Shown here: piece after piece, positions 23,377-37,100 of the stretch
How positions within the stretch are numbered: position 1 is the first letter of the stretch
Layout: each line of letters begins with the position of its first letter
Source of the DNA: Rosa chinensis
Taxonomy: Eukaryota; Streptophyta; Magnoliopsida; Rosales; Rosaceae
DNA: 64,000 bases
Assembly: GCF_002994745.2 (NCBI RefSeq)
Contig: NC_037094.1
Location: 27,564,956 to 27,628,955, forward strand
Direction of reading: 5' to 3'
Notes under the pieces: model-generated
Told to the model about the DNA's origin: nothing
Database searches by the model: none
Seen by the model: only the letters and a program-made list of their open reading frames with translations
Translations under genes and position numbers: made by a program

Positions 23377-26300
23377 ATGGGGACAATGTCAGAATTGTTA
23401 TTAGAGAAAATAAATTCTCTACTGAAAACTTCTGATGAGAAATATCAGAAGCTGTTACTAGAAATATCTAGATGTCAGTCGACTCTAGAAAAATTACCTG
23501 CTATAATCCACCAATTGGAAAGATTGGAAAACAAACTGGATTATATCAAAGAACTTCCAAAAACGGAAGAAGAAAAACTAACGAGTGTTAGTAGAAAAAT
23601 CAAAGAACAACAAAAAAAGCTAGATTCTATACTAAAGGACAAAAAAGTGCCTACAGTAAAAAAGAAGACTAATAGATTCAAACCATTAAAGAAACCAAAC
23701 TCAAATCGTGTTCCAAACATGATTTTTCTGGAACCATCTACTAGTCAGACTAGTATCCGGTATGAAAACCCAGAAAAAAGAGAAATGAAGATGTTAAGCA
23801 TCTTTGGAAAAAAGAAAGGAGTATAACTCCTGAATTCTGAAGAATTTGAATACAATGAAATCGAGCATGAGGTAAAAAACGCCTCAATTCCAAAGCTAGA
23901 TTTCAAACAGATCTACAGAAGGGGAACATTTGACCTGATGGACAGCCATCACTTCAAAGTACTTGAATTCACAACCCCCTCAACATCTGGAGAGACAGAT
24001 CTCTTGATGATCACTCCAGCGGAAGTTGCCCGAGCACAAGCAAAGAAGTATCAATTTATGCATATTGGAGCAGTCCAAGTCGGCATAAAGCTATTGGCAA
24101 GAGAAGGCATCAACTGTTCAGTCCTATGCGTCCTGCAAGACAACAGACTGACAGACTTCCAAGCTAGTCTGTTGGGAACTCTAGAAGCATCACTGTGCAA
24201 CCAAGTAGCATATTTCAACTGCTTCCCCAACTTCTCAACCAGCCTGAAGGATGCAGCCCACTGTCTCCGACTGAGAGTCAAGACAGATGGCATATCAATG
24301 AAAAATGATATGCAAGAATTGGCGATAGTATACAGAATATACTATAAACTGATGAGCACCACAGTAGAGCCGAAGACACGGATTTCCAACATCCCTGGTC
24401 TCACTACTGGATTCCTCACCAGCCAGAAGAACCATTCACAGCAGATTCACAAAGTTGCTTGGAATGAAGTAACTTTTCCTATTGAATGGAAATTATCCGG
24501 TCCAAAGCTACCAGCAGAAAGTGCAAAAGCAAAAATCTACGAAAGTAGAAGAACTGGAGAAATCAGCCTCAACTTCAACAACCACAGGAAAAGTGATGTC
24601 GGTCCTGAAAATTTCAGGATAAACAACAACCTTCTGAGAATGAGCTACAGCACTAGAGAAGCTAGTGTCAGTGGTACAAAATCCACCATCGAAGAGCCAA
24701 TATCAGAGGAAGATCTGGAAGCTGATCTAAACAGACCAGTCCATATGTTCAGAGCTGAGAGGCTCTATGATCTTTACAAAGAAGCTGAGAATTGTGAAAA
24801 TCCTGAACGATTAGAAAAACTAATCGAAGAAATGAAAGAATTCAAAATCAGAAAGACGAGAAAAGTCTTTCCTTATCAAGATCTTGAAATGGAAGATGGA
24901 GAGAGCTCCAGAACTTTCATTAGCAAAGAAAAAGGGAAAGTAAAACTCCCATTACAGAAAGCCCCCACGGGTAAAAAAGGGGAAAGAAATTCCCAAAGAT
25001 TCGTCCCTGAGGACAATCTGCCAAGAGTTCCGATCACGAACTATGGCATCTGGTTGAATCTAGACAAGAGTCTAGACAAAAGAAAAACCATTGACCAATG
25101 GGTAGATAGCCTAATGATGGCTTCTGCACTTACCCTTGGTAAATTTGAAGCACCAGATTTGCAGGTGTACTATGAGACTACTCTCACAGGAGTGGCAAAA
25201 AAGTACTACCTATCTTTCAAGGAAACTGCCAGAGGAAGAGACTGGCTTGAAGAGATAAAAAATTCCAAGTCTCCGTATGATTTTGCAGTACCCCTGTACG
25301 ATCAGTTCTGTGGAGATCTCTCAAATCTGAGTGAGAAAGCCAAAGAAACGGCAAAGTCGAATATCTATGCTCTCAAAATCTGTGACATGAGATATTTCGA
25401 AGAATACCTGAATGAATTTCAGGAATATTACTGTACAATTGGGGAACTAGAGAATACTGATCTAGTTAATCTGTTGCACAGAAAGCTCCCTGAACCCTGG
25501 AGGACAGCTGTGAGAGAAAGCATAGCTGAGAAACCAATTGAAAGATTTTCAGTTGGACGAATGGCCGACAGAATCCGGCAATTACTGAAGGAGCAATGCA
25601 AAGCCAATCTTAGAGCTAAGATGGCCAAGAAGCAACTCAAAGGAGTTGAAAATTTCTGTTATGGAATATTGGATATGCCCACAAACTGGGGATGCCATGA
25701 ATCCAAATTCCACAAAAAGAAGAAAAAAAATTATTACTCTAAAAAATTCAAAAAGAGTAATCAAAAGAAAGATTGGAAATTCAAGAGAAGTTCCAACTAC
25801 AAGAAACAGCAGGATGAAGATCCTAAGAAGAAGTTCTTCAAGAAAAAGAAGAATTCTCATCAGCATAAACAACAACCGAGCAAGAAAGCTTGCAGATGTT
25901 GGTTATGTAAAGCTGAAGGGCACTATGCCAATGAATGCCCGGAAAAGGATAAAAGATCTACTAAAGCTCTCTTCGAAGAATATGAGCAAATAGTAGAAGT
26001 AGCAAACATGAAAGGCTACGAAATAGCCTATTCTGATGATGAAGAAGATGACAGGTCAGTCTACTCTGCCTGGTCTGAAGATGAAGATTCATCAAAAGAG
26101 TCTGAGAAAGATTCTGAAGAAGAGTACTTCGAATCCAGACAAATGAATGTTTTGAGAATCAAAAACTGGGAAGAAAGCAAGACAGAATCCTTCATGTCTT
26201 CTTATCAGGTGAACCCTGGTACATTCGTTTGTGACTACTGCTTATGTCAGGAAAAGAATGGTCTCCCTATGTTTTGTGAAGAGTCTAAGAAGACTTATCA

Positions 26301-29300
26301 CAAAGAATGCTTCATAGCTGAAGCAAGAAGAAAAACCAAGAATGGTCTTGTCAACCAGTTGGTTGAGCAAGAATATGAAGAGTATTTCGCTGAGCAAAAG
26401 GCGAAAGAAGTTGAAACTCTGTTCCAGGAAACCATGGAACCCTCTTCCTCGAAAAAGGAAGAAATCATCGATGAAGAAAAAATCGATGAAGATATTGAAC
26501 TGGTTGAAATACCAGAAAATGTAAAACTGGTAAAACTACCAGAAACTGTTCATGTCTTAGAACGACAAGAGGATACTGCAACATGGGATCTACTTGGCCA
26601 ACCATCCGGCAAGTTTGATTATAAAGTCAGATATGACCCTCCGTCATGATTCAGTAATCCAGACATCAAAGAGATAATTCCTACAGATTGGGATGATGGT
26701 TCTGACAAATCACCCACTCAGGAAAATATTCCAGAAGAATGTAAACCGTTCATTCCAACAGAACAAGCTCAAGAAAACGAGCTTCATCAATCGAAGGTCG
26801 TCTCTACAAGTAGATACAGCAACTACATAGAGATCGGACTAAAATTCCCAGATCACAGAAAGTATCATCTACATGCCTTTGTAGATAATGGATCGGGATT
26901 TACTGTTGCAAAGAGATTTGCAATTCCAGATGAACTCTGGAAAGAAGATAAGAAAAAATCAGCTACTGGTGTCACATTTGATGGAAGCCATCTCACCATG
27001 AAGATAGTAGCAAAAAATGTTCACATCACCATTGGTGGAGGAACATTCATCATCCCGAATGTTTGGCAATCTGAAGGCCAAGGATCTAATTTCTTGTTGG
27101 GAAATGATTTTATTCTCCAACAAAGATTCATTCAGGATGCAGAAGCGATAGGCTTCAGAAAAGGAGAACGGGTGTTCTGGGCAGACCGACTCACACAGGC
27201 AAAAAGTGTGGTAGGTCCCGGTTTTACTACTCAATATCAGAGATCGCAACAGAATAGTGGTGATCTTACCCCCTACAAACCCAAATTTGAGCCCATACTC
27301 CAAATCAAACAACAAGAAGAGTTGCTTGTTGAAGAATCTTTAGAAGAAGAAGAAACCAGTAAAGATGAAGAAGCTAGTTTCATCCATGAGCACAACCTCA
27401 AGCATTTTCAGAACAAGCTTGAGTCTCAACAAATTCCCACTCTTGAAAAAATCAAGAAACTACTAGAGCAGAATGTTGATACAAATCCTCAGAAGTTTTG
27501 GGAAAAAGACCCAGTGGTCTGTGAATTAAGACTACATGACATGAATGTCATCTGTCATGTCAAACCCATTCCTCAGTACAAAGAGGAAGATCAGAAAGAA
27601 TTCAGAAGTGATATTGAAGATCTCCTGAAGAAGAGATTAATTCAACCTTCCACTAGCCCTCATCATGCTCCAGCATTCTACGTGAGAAATCATGCAGAGA
27701 ATCTACGAGGAAAAGCTAGAATGGTTATTGACTACAGAGATGTCAATAAGAAGACTGTCAAAGACGGTTATCAGATCGCTCAAGTTAGAGTATTGATCAA
27801 CCAGCTCAGAGGAGCTAAAGTCTTTTCGAAATTCGATGCAAAGTCAGGTTTCTGGCAGGTCAAGATGCATCCTGAGAGCATTCCTCTCACTGCATTTGGA
27901 ACGCCTCAAGGTCATTACGAGTGGTTGGTAATGCCTTTTGGTCTAAAGCAAGCTCCCTCAATCTTCCAGAGAAAGATGGACAATATTTTCAAGCATGTAG
28001 TGGAGTTCTGCGTCGTCTACATAGATGACATCCTGGTCTTCTCCAAAAACAGAGAAGAACACATGAAACACCTCCATGAGGTAGTAAAGCTGATAGTTCA
28101 GCATGGAATTATCCTAGGCGAGAAGAAAATCTTCTTTATCCTTGATGAAGTTGATTTCCTAGGGATAAACATCAAGAATGGAGTCATAAAGCTTCAACCA
28201 CATATCCTTGAAAAAATCTGGAAATTCCCAGACAGAATCCCTGATGCTAAGAGTCTAGAGAGATTCCTTGGTGTCATAAATTATGGGAGAGATTTCATCC
28301 CCAAGATCTCGGGGTTAACAGCAATGTTATCTCCTAAGACAAGTTCCAAAAGAAAATGGAACTTCACAGAAGATGATGAAAAGATCGTGAAGCAGATAAA
28401 AAATCTCTGCAAAAACCTCCCTCCTCTTCAACAACCAGAAGAGAATGATGAAATTATCCTCCAGACAAATGCGAGTGATAATTACTGATCCGGTGTTGTT
28501 CTGGCAAGAGCGCCCGGAACTAACATTGAAAAGATCTGCAAATTTTGTAGTGGCAAGTTCAGCCCTGCAGAACTGAATTATCCCACAGGGGAAAAAGAAA
28601 TTTTGGCTGTCAAGAAAACGATTTTAAATTCTCCAGCTTATCTTGGAAAACCCTTTACTGTCCGCACTGATTGTGCAAGAGTAAAGAATTTTAAAAATTT
28701 TAAACTTGACAAAGCTGCTGATAGAGGAAGATTAGCAAACTGGCAATTATTTCTTAACCAATATGATTATACTGTTGAATTAATTGCAGGAAACAAGAAC
28801 TATCTTCCAGACGCATTGACCAGAGAAATGGCAATGTTCAGCCAAAGAGAAGACGACGACGGTCGTAATCCCAGAAGCAGAAGGACTGGGAAAGAACAGG
28901 AACCTGAAGAGGATCCAAAAGAAACCAAGGAAAAAATCCTTAAAAGGTTTCTGCTAAGCTCAAAAGGCTTGGCCTCAACTAATCAATCCCAGGGTAAAGG
29001 ATTGGCTAGCCCGTCTCAAACGGCAGACGGTAAAGGCTCATCAAGACCGTTGACAGCTGCTGCTTTGCCAAAAAGCAGACCAACTCTCAGTGGAGTTATA
29101 AATGTTTTTAATTACGAATTAAGAACTTTTGATACTCCTGTGTTCAGAACTGGCAGGAGACTGGCTTATCACCAGAAGGCAATCCTGGATAATCTCCTAT
29201 TTGCCTTCCAAGAAAGAAGCAGTGGTCTAATGTTCCCGACACTCTTTGCTCTAGCTGAAGAACTTTATGAGAATGCCAGACCACAGACTGAAGAAATCCA

Positions 29301-30138
29301 TATGTAGCAGAGTGCTGTAAGAAAAGAAAAAATTTTCTTCCTTGAAAGTCCAGAAAGTGCTAAGGTCCCTATCATGGCACTTAATGAATCAGATTGGCAT
29401 GAATTCCACAATCTGATAGGAAGGCACAATTCAGAAGACCTGGTTCCTCCAACCCTCTTCATTGTCTTAGGACCATATGTTGGAAGATACCTGGTAAATG
29501 TTCAGAGTGAACATCCCCAAGAACACAAGTTTTGGCTTGTTGAAAATGGTTTTGTCCATAATCTGTGGACCAAAACAAATGATGATCTGAAAGGTTTGCC
29601 GCCCATAATCGTCAACACAGTCAAAAATATCAGAAAGAATGACTGTACACTTCGTCTAAAGTTCAGATCCACTCCTCCAGAATGGATCCAGAAGGCAAAC
29701 GGTGAAGTTGAATATATTTCTCCCTATCATTATGTGAGAATAATCCCAAGGAAATATCTTCAACCAGCCTGTGTAGGGTACAATGGTCAACCAAATTCAA
29801 GCATTCCTTGGATGAAGGCCATGGCCCTGGAATACATGAAAAAGATCATCGCTGAAGATATCAGCAATACCTTCCTGGCAGCAGGAGAGAAAACAATTAT
29901 CACTGCATACGATCATCCTGACGTAGTCAGCAGTGACCTATTCCTATCTCTCACCAGAAAAGAGATAGATTCGACTATGGCATGCATGCACTGGGTGGAA
30001 AAGCTTGAAAATGACAACCACTATAAAATGTATGTCGATACAGATGTCGAAGATAATGCTACCACTGTTAGAATAGCCCAGGCAGACAACAGCTCCTTTG
30101 TCTTTGGCTATCATTCAGAAACAGACGAGAATATGTAG
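23377..30138 (+). pseudogene. Unit A caulimovirid polyprotein, four in-frame nonsense codons
   Basis: One frame of 2254 codons from MGTMSEL to the TAG at 30136-30138, without any frameshift. Domains by codon: coiled coil 1-90; 30K-type movement protein about 188-345 (IGAVQVGIKLLAREGIN); capsid/gag-like region about 548-760; lysine-rich stretch; zinc knuckle CRCWLCKAEGHYANEC about 838; acidic Ser/Glu tract; second Cys cluster about 951-975; protease-like FVDNGSGFTV about 1170; RT with YIDDILVFSKN about 1548; RNase H about 1695-1800; unassigned C-terminus of about 450 residues. Stops lie at 23824-23826 (TAA), 26647-26649 (TGA), 28486-28488 (TGA) and 29305-29307 (TAG); B and C have sense codons there. 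The first RNase H aspartate is also lost (TNASD here, TDASD in B and C). The single-polyprotein layout resembles petuviruses. Non-functional. Confidence 0.92.
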
Positions 30139-30245
30139 CATCACGGGTGAAGCTACAGGTGAAGGAAGAAAAATTCCAAATAAGTAACTGTAGTACTTTT
30201 GACCTTTTAAAAGTTAAAAGCTACTTTTGCTTTCAAAAAGAAGAA
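30139..30245 (+). promoter_or_regulatory. Start of unit A intergenic region, up to the unit B insertion
   Basis: Follows the polyprotein stop and matches the same region of B and C (GTGAAGCTACAGGTGAA). It continues at 38637 after unit B. The last nine bases (30237-30245) are the left AAAGAAGAA of unit B. Confidence 0.75.
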
Positions 30246-30726
30246 GGGGTAATTCCCGCATACCCAAAAATTCTTGGTATTTTTCCCAACTGCCCAACAC
30301 TTTGGTATTTCACTATTGATGAAAGACAAAGACTAACAGGGATAGTTTTAACAAACAAATGCCATCTGTATCCTATGTTGACCTTAGATTCTTCTACCGT
30401 TCTATTCAGTCAAAAGGAAACAATAAAAAACATTAAAACAAAAACAAGACTAGCCTTCAACATGCCACATTTCGCCTAACGACTTCCTGTCTAAACGGCT
30501 ACTCACAGGGCGGAATCACTGCTGCTTGTCCTAATTTTTCTGTTTTAAAACTGATTCTTTTGGCTGAACAGTAAAGCTTTAGAACTTTAGCTTTCCATGG
30601 GATGCATGCATTCGAATGTTCAAACTTTGACATAGTAAACTTATGCATGATAAAGATGATTACAAAATGTAAAGATAATGACATAGATATTTATAAATTA
30701 AAGAAGTGGGTGAACATCCATCTGAA

Positions 30727-30965
30727 TTTATTTATTCAAATATACATATAAAACTTTAAACAATCAGAGCCTCATTCTCAGGTAAACAGCAAAAGCTGTT
30801 TAGCTATCCATAAGAATGAGAACAGTTACTTACTTGTAATGGAAGCACACTACTTCACATCTAAATAGGAAAGGAAGCACACTGCTATTCTATTTTTATT
30901 TTCAGAGAGGTTTTTCTGATCTCAACTTCCAATGCCTTCTAAGAGAAGCTGAAGCTCCATATATA
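30727..30965 (-). promoter_or_regulatory. Unit B promoter and leader: TATA box, hairpin, poly(A) signal
   Basis: On the minus strand: TATATAT at 30965-30959, a long stem-loop at 30820-30771 (outer arms CTCATTCT/AGAATGAG, inner AAACAGC/GCTGTTT), then AATAAATAAA at 30736-30727. Promoter after the last gene and a poly(A) signal about 200 bp downstream is the caulimovirid arrangement for a terminally redundant RNA on a circular genome. In this linear unit it points out of B and into unit A. Confidence 0.7.
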
Positions 30966-31197
30966 GGGAGCGGAACTCAAACTAGAATTCAAATTACAAA
31001 AATGTACAGGACAACTCCGTGACTTCTGCTTTTCGTAGTGCTCCTGCTGGTGGAGGTCGGTCAGGGAAAAGCAAAAGGAAAAAGTGAAATGTTTTTCACT
31101 TAACCTTTTCTTTTTGAAAAGGAAAAAGCAAAAGTAGCTTTAGAAAAGTCTAAAGTTATACAGTTGCTATTTTGGTGCTGATTCTTCACCTGTAGCT

Positions 31198-34100
31198 TCA
31201 CATGTTCTCGTTCGTTTCAGAATGGTGGCCAAAGACAAAGGAGTTGTTGTCTGCCTGGGCCATACGAGTTGTTGTTGCATTATCCTCGACGTCTGTATCA
31301 ACATACATCTTGTAGTGGTTGTCATTTTCAAGCTTTTCCACCCAACGCATGCATGCCATTGTCGAGTCTATCTCTTTTCTGGTTAGAGATAGGAATATAT
31401 CGCTGCTGACTACGTCAGGATGATCGTAAGCAGTGATGATTGTCTTTTCTCCTGCTGCCAGGAATGTGTTGTTGATGTCTTCAGAGATGATCTTTTTGAT
31501 GTAGTCAAGAGCCATGGCCTTCATCCAGGGAATGCTAGAATTCGGTTGGCCGTTGTATGCTACACAGGCTGGTTGAAGATATCTTCTTTGAATAATTCTC
31601 ACATAATGATACGGAGGAATATATTCAACTTCACCATCTGTCTTCTGGATCCATTCAGGAGGTGTGGATCTGAACTTCAGACGAAGCATACAGTTGTCTT
31701 TTCTGATGTTCTTGACCGTGTTGACAATAATAGGCGGCAAGCCTCTCAGATCATCATTAGTTTTAGTCCATAAATTATGGACAAAACCATTTTCAACAAG
31801 CCATAGCTTGTGTTCTTGAGGATGTTCACTCTGAACATTTACCAGGTATCTTCCAACATATGGTCCTGAGACAATAAAGAGGGTTGGAGGAACTAGGTTT
31901 TCAGGATTGTGCCTTCCTATCAGATTATGGAATTCATACCAGTCTGATTCATTGAGTGCTATGATAGGGACCCTAGCACTTTCTGGACTTTCAAGGAAGG
32001 ATAGTTTCTCTTTCCTTACAGCACTCTGCTGTGTATGAAGCTCTTCACCTTGTGGTCTACCATTCTCGTAGAGTTCTTCAGCTAATGCAAACAGAGCTGG
32101 GAACATTAATCCACTGCTTCTTTCTTGAAAGGCAAATAAGAGATTGTCCAGGATTGCCTTCTGGTGATACGCTAGTCTCCTGCCAGTTCTGAACACAGGA
32201 GTATCAAAAGTTCTTAATTCATAATTAAAAACATTTATAACTCCACTAGGAGTTGGTCTGCTTTTTGGCAAAGCAGCAGCCGTCAACGGTCTTGATGTGC
32301 CTTTACCGTCTGCCGTTTGAGACGGGCTAGCCAATCCTTTACCCTGGGATTGATCAGTTGAGGCCAAGCCTTTTGAGCTTAGCAGAAACCTTTTAAGGAT
32401 CTTCTCCTTGGTTTCTTTTGGATCTTCTTCAGATTCCTGTTCTTTCCCAGTCCTTCTGCTTCTGGGATTACGACCTTCGTCGTCTTCTCTTTGGCTGAAC
32501 ATTGCCAGTTCTCTGGTCAATGCGTCTGGAAGATAGTTCTTGTTTCCTGCAATTAATTCAACAGTATAATCATATTGGTTAAGAAACAATTGCCAGTTGG
32601 CTAATCTTCCTCTATCAGCAGCTTTGTCAAGTTTAAAATTTTTAAAATTCTTTACTCTAGCACAATCGGTGCGGACAGTAAAGGTTTTTCCCAGATAAGC
32701 TGGAGAATTTAAAATCGTTTTCTTGACAGCTAAAATTTCTTTTTCCCCTGTGGGATAATTCAGTTCTGCAGGGCTGAACTTGCCACTACAAAATTTGCAG
32801 ATCTTTTCAATGTTAGTTCCAGGCGCTCTCGCCAGAACAACACCGGACCAGTAATTATCACTCGCATCTGTCTGGAGGATAATTTCATCATTCTCTTCTG
32901 GTTGTTGAAGAGGAGGGAGGTTCTTGCAGAGGTCTTTTATCTGCTTCACGATCTTTTCATCATCTTCTGTGAAGTTCCATTTCCTTTTGGAACTTGTCTT
33001 GGGAGATAACATTGCTGTTAACCCTGAGATTCTAGGGATGAAATCTCTCCCATAATTTATGACACCAAGGAATCTCTCTAGACTCTTAGCATCAGGAATT
33101 TTGTCTGGGAACTTCCAGATCTTTTCAAGGATGTGAGGTTGGAGCTTTATGACTCCATTCTTGATGTTTATTCCTAGGAAATCAACTTCATCGAGGATAA
33201 AGAAGATTTTCTTCTCACCTAGGATAATTCCATGCTGGACTATCAGCTTTGTTACCTCGTGGAGGTGCTTCATGTGTTCTTCTCTGTTTTTGGAGAAGAC
33301 CAGGATGTCATCTATGTAGACGACGCAGAACTCCGCTACATGCTTGAAGATGTTGTCCATCTTTCTTTGAAAGATTGAGGGAGCTTGCTTGAGACCAAAA
33401 GGCATTACTAGCCACTCGTAATGACCTTGTGGTGTTCCAAATGCAGTGAGAGGTACACTCTCAGGATGCATCTTGACCTGCCAGAAACCCGACTTTGCAT
33501 CGAATTTCGAAAAGACTTTAGCTCCTCTGAGCTGGTTGATCAGGACTCTGACTTGAGCGATCTGATATCCGTCTTTGACAGTCTTCTTATTGACATCTCT
33601 ATAGTCAATAACCATTCTAGCTTTTCCTCTTAGATTCTCTGCATGATTTCTCACGTAGAATGCTGGAGCATGATGAGGGCTAGTGGAAGGTTGAATTAAT
33701 CTCTTCTTCAGGAGATCTTCAATATCACTTCTGAATTCTTTTTGATCTTCCTCTTTGTACTGAGGAATGGCTTTGACATGGCAGATAGCATTCATGTCAT
33801 GCAATCTCAATTCACAGACCACTGGGTCTTTTTCCCAAAACTTCTGAGGATTTGTATCCACATTCTGCTCGAGTAGTTTCTTGATTTTGTCAAGAGTGGG
33901 AGTTTGTTGAGACTCAAGCTTGTTCTGAAAGTGCTTGAGGTTGTGCTCGTGGATGAAACTAGCTTCTTCATCTTTACTAGCTTCTTCTTCTCCTTCTGAA
34001 GATTCTTCAACAAGCAGTTCTTCTTGTTGTTTGATTTGGAGTATGGGTTGAAATTTGGGTTTGTAGGGGGTAAGATCACCACTATTCTGTTGCGATCTCT

Positions 34101-37100
34101 GATACTGAGTAGTAAAACCGGGACCGGCCACACTGAATGCATGTGTGAGGCGGTCAGCCCAGAACACCCGTTCTCCTTTTCTGAAGCCTATCGCTTCTTC
34201 ATCCTGAATGAATCGTTGTTGGAGAATAAAATCATTGCCCAACAAGAAATCAGATCCGTGGCCTTCAGATTGCCAAACATTCTGGATGATAAATGTTCCT
34301 CCACCAATGGTGATATGAACATTTTTTGCTACTTTCTTCATGGTGAGATGGCTTCCATCAAATGTAACACCAGTAGCTGACTTTTTCTTGTCTTCGTTCC
34401 AGAGTTCTTCTGGAATTGCAAATCTCTTTGCAACAGTAAAACCTGATCCATTATCTACAAAAGCATGTAGATGATATTTCCTGTGATCAGGGAACTTGAG
34501 TCCGATCTCTATGTAGTTGCTGTATCTACTTGTAGAGACGACTTTCGATTGGTGAAGCTCATTTTCTTGAGCTTGTTCCGTTGGAATGAATGGTTTACAT
34601 TCTTCTGGAACATTTTCCTGAGTGGGTGATTTGTCATCATCATCCCAATCTGTAGGAGTTATCTTCTTGCTGTCTGGATTACTGAACCAGGGGGAGGATC
34701 ATATCTGACTTTGTAATCAAACTTGCCGGAAGGTTGGCCAAGTAGATCCCATGTACCAGTATCCGCAGCTATCTCTTGTCTTTCTAAGAGATGAACATTT
34801 TCTGGTATTTCAACCAGTTCAATATCTTCATCGATTGTTTCTTCACCGATGATTTCTTCCTTTATTTCTGAGGAAGATGGTTGTTCCATAGTCGTTTCTT
34901 GGACTACAGTTGTTGCAACATTCTTTGTTTGTTCCATGGTTTCCTGGAACAGAGTTTCAACTTCTTTCGCTTTTTTCTCAGCGAAATACTCTTCATATTC
35001 TTGCTCAACCCATTGGCTGACAAGACCATTCTTGGTTTTTCTTCTTGCTTCAGCTATGAAGCATTCTTTGTGATACGTCTTTTTAGACTCTTCACAGAAC
35101 ATAGGGAGACCATTCTTCTCGTGACATAAACAGTAGTCACAGACGAATGAACCAGGGTTCACCTGATAAGAAGACATGAAGGATTCTGTCTTGCTTTCTT
35201 CCCAGTTTTTGACTTTCAAAACGTTCATTTGTCTGGATTCGAAGTACTCTACTTCAGAATCTATCTCAGACTCTTCTGATGAACTTTCTTCTTCTTCAGA
35301 CCAGGCAGAATAGACTGACCTGTCGTCATCTTCATCATCAGAATAGGCTATTTCGTAGCCTTTCATGTTTGCTATCTCTACTATTTGCTCATATTCTTCA
35401 AAGAGAGCTTTAGTAGATCTGTTACCCTTTTCTGGGCATTCATTGGCATAGTGCCCTTCAGCTTTACACAACCAACATCTGCAAGCTTTCTTGCTAGGTT
35501 GTTTATGCTGCTGAGTATTCTTCTTTTTCTTGAAGAATTTCTTTTTTGGATCTTCATCCTGTTGCTTCTTGTAATTGGAGCTCTTCTTGAATTTCCAATT
35601 CTTTCTCTGATTACTCTTTTTGAATTTTTTAGAGTAATATTTTTCTTTTTTCTTCTTTCTGTGGAATTTGGATTCATGACATCCCCAGTTAGTGGGCATA
35701 TCCAGTATTCCGTAACAGAAATTTTCAACTCCTTTGAGTTGCTTCTTGGCCATCTTAGCTCTAAGATTGGCTTTGCATTGCTCCTTCAGTAGTTGCCGGA
35801 TTCTGTCGGCAATTCCTCCAACTGAAAATCTTTCAATTGGCTTTTCAGCTATGCTTTCTCTCACAGCTGTTCTCCATGGTTCAGGGAGCTTTCTGTGCAA
35901 CAGATTAACTAGATCAGTATTCTCTAGTTCACCAATTGTACAGTAATATTCCTGAAATTCATTCAGGTATTCTTCGAAATATCTCATGTCACAGATCTTG
36001 AGAGCATAGATATTCGACTTTGCCGTTTCTTTGGCTTTCTCACTCAGATTTGAGAGATCTCCACAGAATTGATCGTACAGGGGTACTGCAAAATCATACG
36101 GAGACTTTGAATTTTTTATCTCTTCAAGCCAGTCTCTTCCTCTGGTAGTTTCCTTGAAGGATAGGTAGTACTTTTTTGCTACTCCGGTGAGAGTAGTTTC
36201 ATAGTACACCTGCAAATCTGGTGCTTCAAATTTTCCAAGGGTCAGTGCAGAGGCCATCATCAGGCTATCTACCCATTGGTCAATAGTTTTTCTTTTGTCT
36301 AGACTCTTGTCTAGATTCAGCCAGATGCCATAGTTCGTGATTGGAACTCTTGGCAGATTGTCCTCGGGGACGAATCTTTGAGAATTTCTTTCTCCTTTTT
36401 TACCCGTGGGGGCTTTCTGAACTGGGAGTTTTATTTCCCTCGTTTCTTTTTTTATGAAAGTTCTGGAGCTTCCTCCTTCTTCCATTTCAACATCTTGGTA
36501 AGGAAAGACTTTTCTTGTCTTTCTGCATTTGAATTCTTTCATTTCCTCGATTAGTTTTTCTAATCGTTCAGGACTTTCACAATTCTCAGCTTCTTTGTAA
36601 AGATCATAGAGCTTCTCAGCTCTGAGCATATGGACTGGTCTGCATAGATCAGCTTCCAGATCTTCTTCTGATATTGGTTCTTCAATAGTGGGTTTTGTAC
36701 CACTGACACCGGCTTCTCTGGTGCTGTAGCTTCTTCTCAGAAGATTGCTGTTTATCCTGATGTTTTCAGGACAGACATCACTTTTCCTGTGATCTTCAAA
36801 GTTGAGGCTGATTTCTCCAGTGCGTCTACTCTCGTAGATCTTTGCTTTTGCTCTTTCCGGCAGCCTTTTTGGACCGGACAGTTTCCATTCAAGAGGAAAA
36901 GTTACTTCATTCCAAGCAACCTTGTGAATCTGCTGTGAATGGTTCTTCTGGTTGGTGAGGAATCCAGTAGTGAGACCAGGGATGTTGGAGATCCTTGTCT
37001 TTGGTTCCACTGTGGTGCTCATCAGTTTATAGTACACTCTGTATACTATTGCCAATTCTTGCATTTCTTCTTTCATTGAGATCCCGTCTGTCTTGACTCT

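Noticed and set aside
34849..35946. Many open frames antisense to the caulimovirid polyproteins (also 43252-46652)
   Set aside because: They are mirror frames of conserved coding sequence, with hydrophobic compositions expected from reading Lys/Glu-rich codons backwards.
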